50,774 nucleotides of DNA, taken from contig NZ_RDQF01000057.1 of NCBI RefSeq assembly GCF_004114425.1, positions 1-50,774 on the forward strand, read 5' to 3'. Under the pieces are notes generated by a model. That model did not search any database. It had not been told where the DNA came from and saw nothing but the letters and a program-made list of their open reading frames with translations. The DNA is from Bradyrhizobium vignae (lineage in GTDB: Bacteria > Pseudomonadota > Alphaproteobacteria > Rhizobiales > Xanthobacteraceae). Within the stretch, counting starts at the first letter, position 1. Every line of letters starts with the position of its first letter. Shown here one piece after another: positions 50,749 to 50,774 of this stretch. The translations under genes and the position numbers were made by a program.

Positions 50749-50774
50749 ATGCTGGGATGGGAAGACGAACTCGA
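50749..50774 (+). CDS. Start of a gene cut by the window edge, possibly IS21-type istA
   Basis: An ATG with GGAGGG six bases upstream opens a frame reading MLGWEDEL before the window ends. IS21-family IstA transposases often start with ML(T)WED followed by acidic residues, so this could be an insertion sequence, but eight residues are too few for certainty. Confidence 0.3.

Larger units (their letters stand above)
46172..50774. mobile_element. Left end of an integrated element inserted in comM
   Basis: From the comM break onwards the gene content changes to a large serine recombinase, a membrane protein, an XRE regulator, a decayed stretch and an ABC binding protein, with looser base composition (more AT-rich spacers, rare codons). 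No comM remainder or matching right junction is seen before the window ends, so the element is at least 4.6 kb. The boundary is accurate to about 15 bases. Confidence 0.7.

Overview
The window looks like ordinary chromosome from a Bradyrhizobium-type alphaproteobacterium (Nitrobacteraceae). The support is GC-rich coding throughout, a dnaK-dnaJ-pmtA order, a heat-shock promoter of the alphaproteobacterial sigma-32 type, a Tad/Cpa pilus locus, and several dispersed palindromic repeat families I associate with this genus. Both edges fall in insertion-sequence-like DNA: the start of an IS481-type transposase at base 1 and a possible IS21-type start at the last bases. The window may therefore be a whole draft contig broken at repeats.

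Layout. 1-2.7 kb: IS end, thioesterase-like protein, SnoaL-like protein and an alpha/beta hydrolase, with dispersed repeats between. 2.9-9.3 kb: translation block infC (apparently with an AUU start codon), rpmI-rplT, pheS-pheT and a TauE-type transporter coupled to pheT. 9.4-11.8 kb: Tat-exported flavin amine oxidase and a YiiX-like papain-fold protein. 12.2-15.5 kb: metal cluster with csoR and a copper P1B-ATPase diverging from a CsoR-type palindrome, then nikR. 15.7-21.6 kb: EI24/CysZ-like membrane protein, an EmrAB-like efflux pair, endonuclease III, a DUF2244 protein and an Ada-like alkyltransferase. 21.6-29.1 kb: leftward run dnaK, dnaJ, pmtA, FMN reductase, pyrF, DUF1330, dapB, gpmA. 29.4-33.2 kb: exported protein, exported nicotinamidase, and the grpE/hrcA chaperone genes. 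33.4-39.8 kb: rph, rdgB, hemW, an LpoA/YraM-like lipoprotein, rsmI, yraN, gshB. 40.3-45.8 kb: cpaBCDE, a TadD-like lipoprotein and a PilZ protein.

46.07 kb to the end: accessory DNA. The first 34 codons of comM/yifB are intact and the reading frame then runs into foreign sequence. A large serine recombinase follows at once, reading away from the comM fragment, then a membrane-anchored four-cysteine protein, a divergent small XRE regulator with a perfect 12-bp palindrome between them, a non-coding or decayed stretch, and a Tat-type ABC substrate-binding protein. I read this as the left end of an integrated element whose site is comM; the other end and the rest of comM are not in the window. 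This is the most novel part.

How the genes work together: DnaK, DnaJ, GrpE and HrcA form the heat-shock module. CsoR, CopA and NikR sense and export metals. infC, rpmI, rplT, pheST, rsmI, rph and rdgB serve translation, RNA and nucleotide quality control. CpaB-E and TadD supply envelope parts of a Flp pilus, but the pilin, prepilin peptidase and motor genes are not here.
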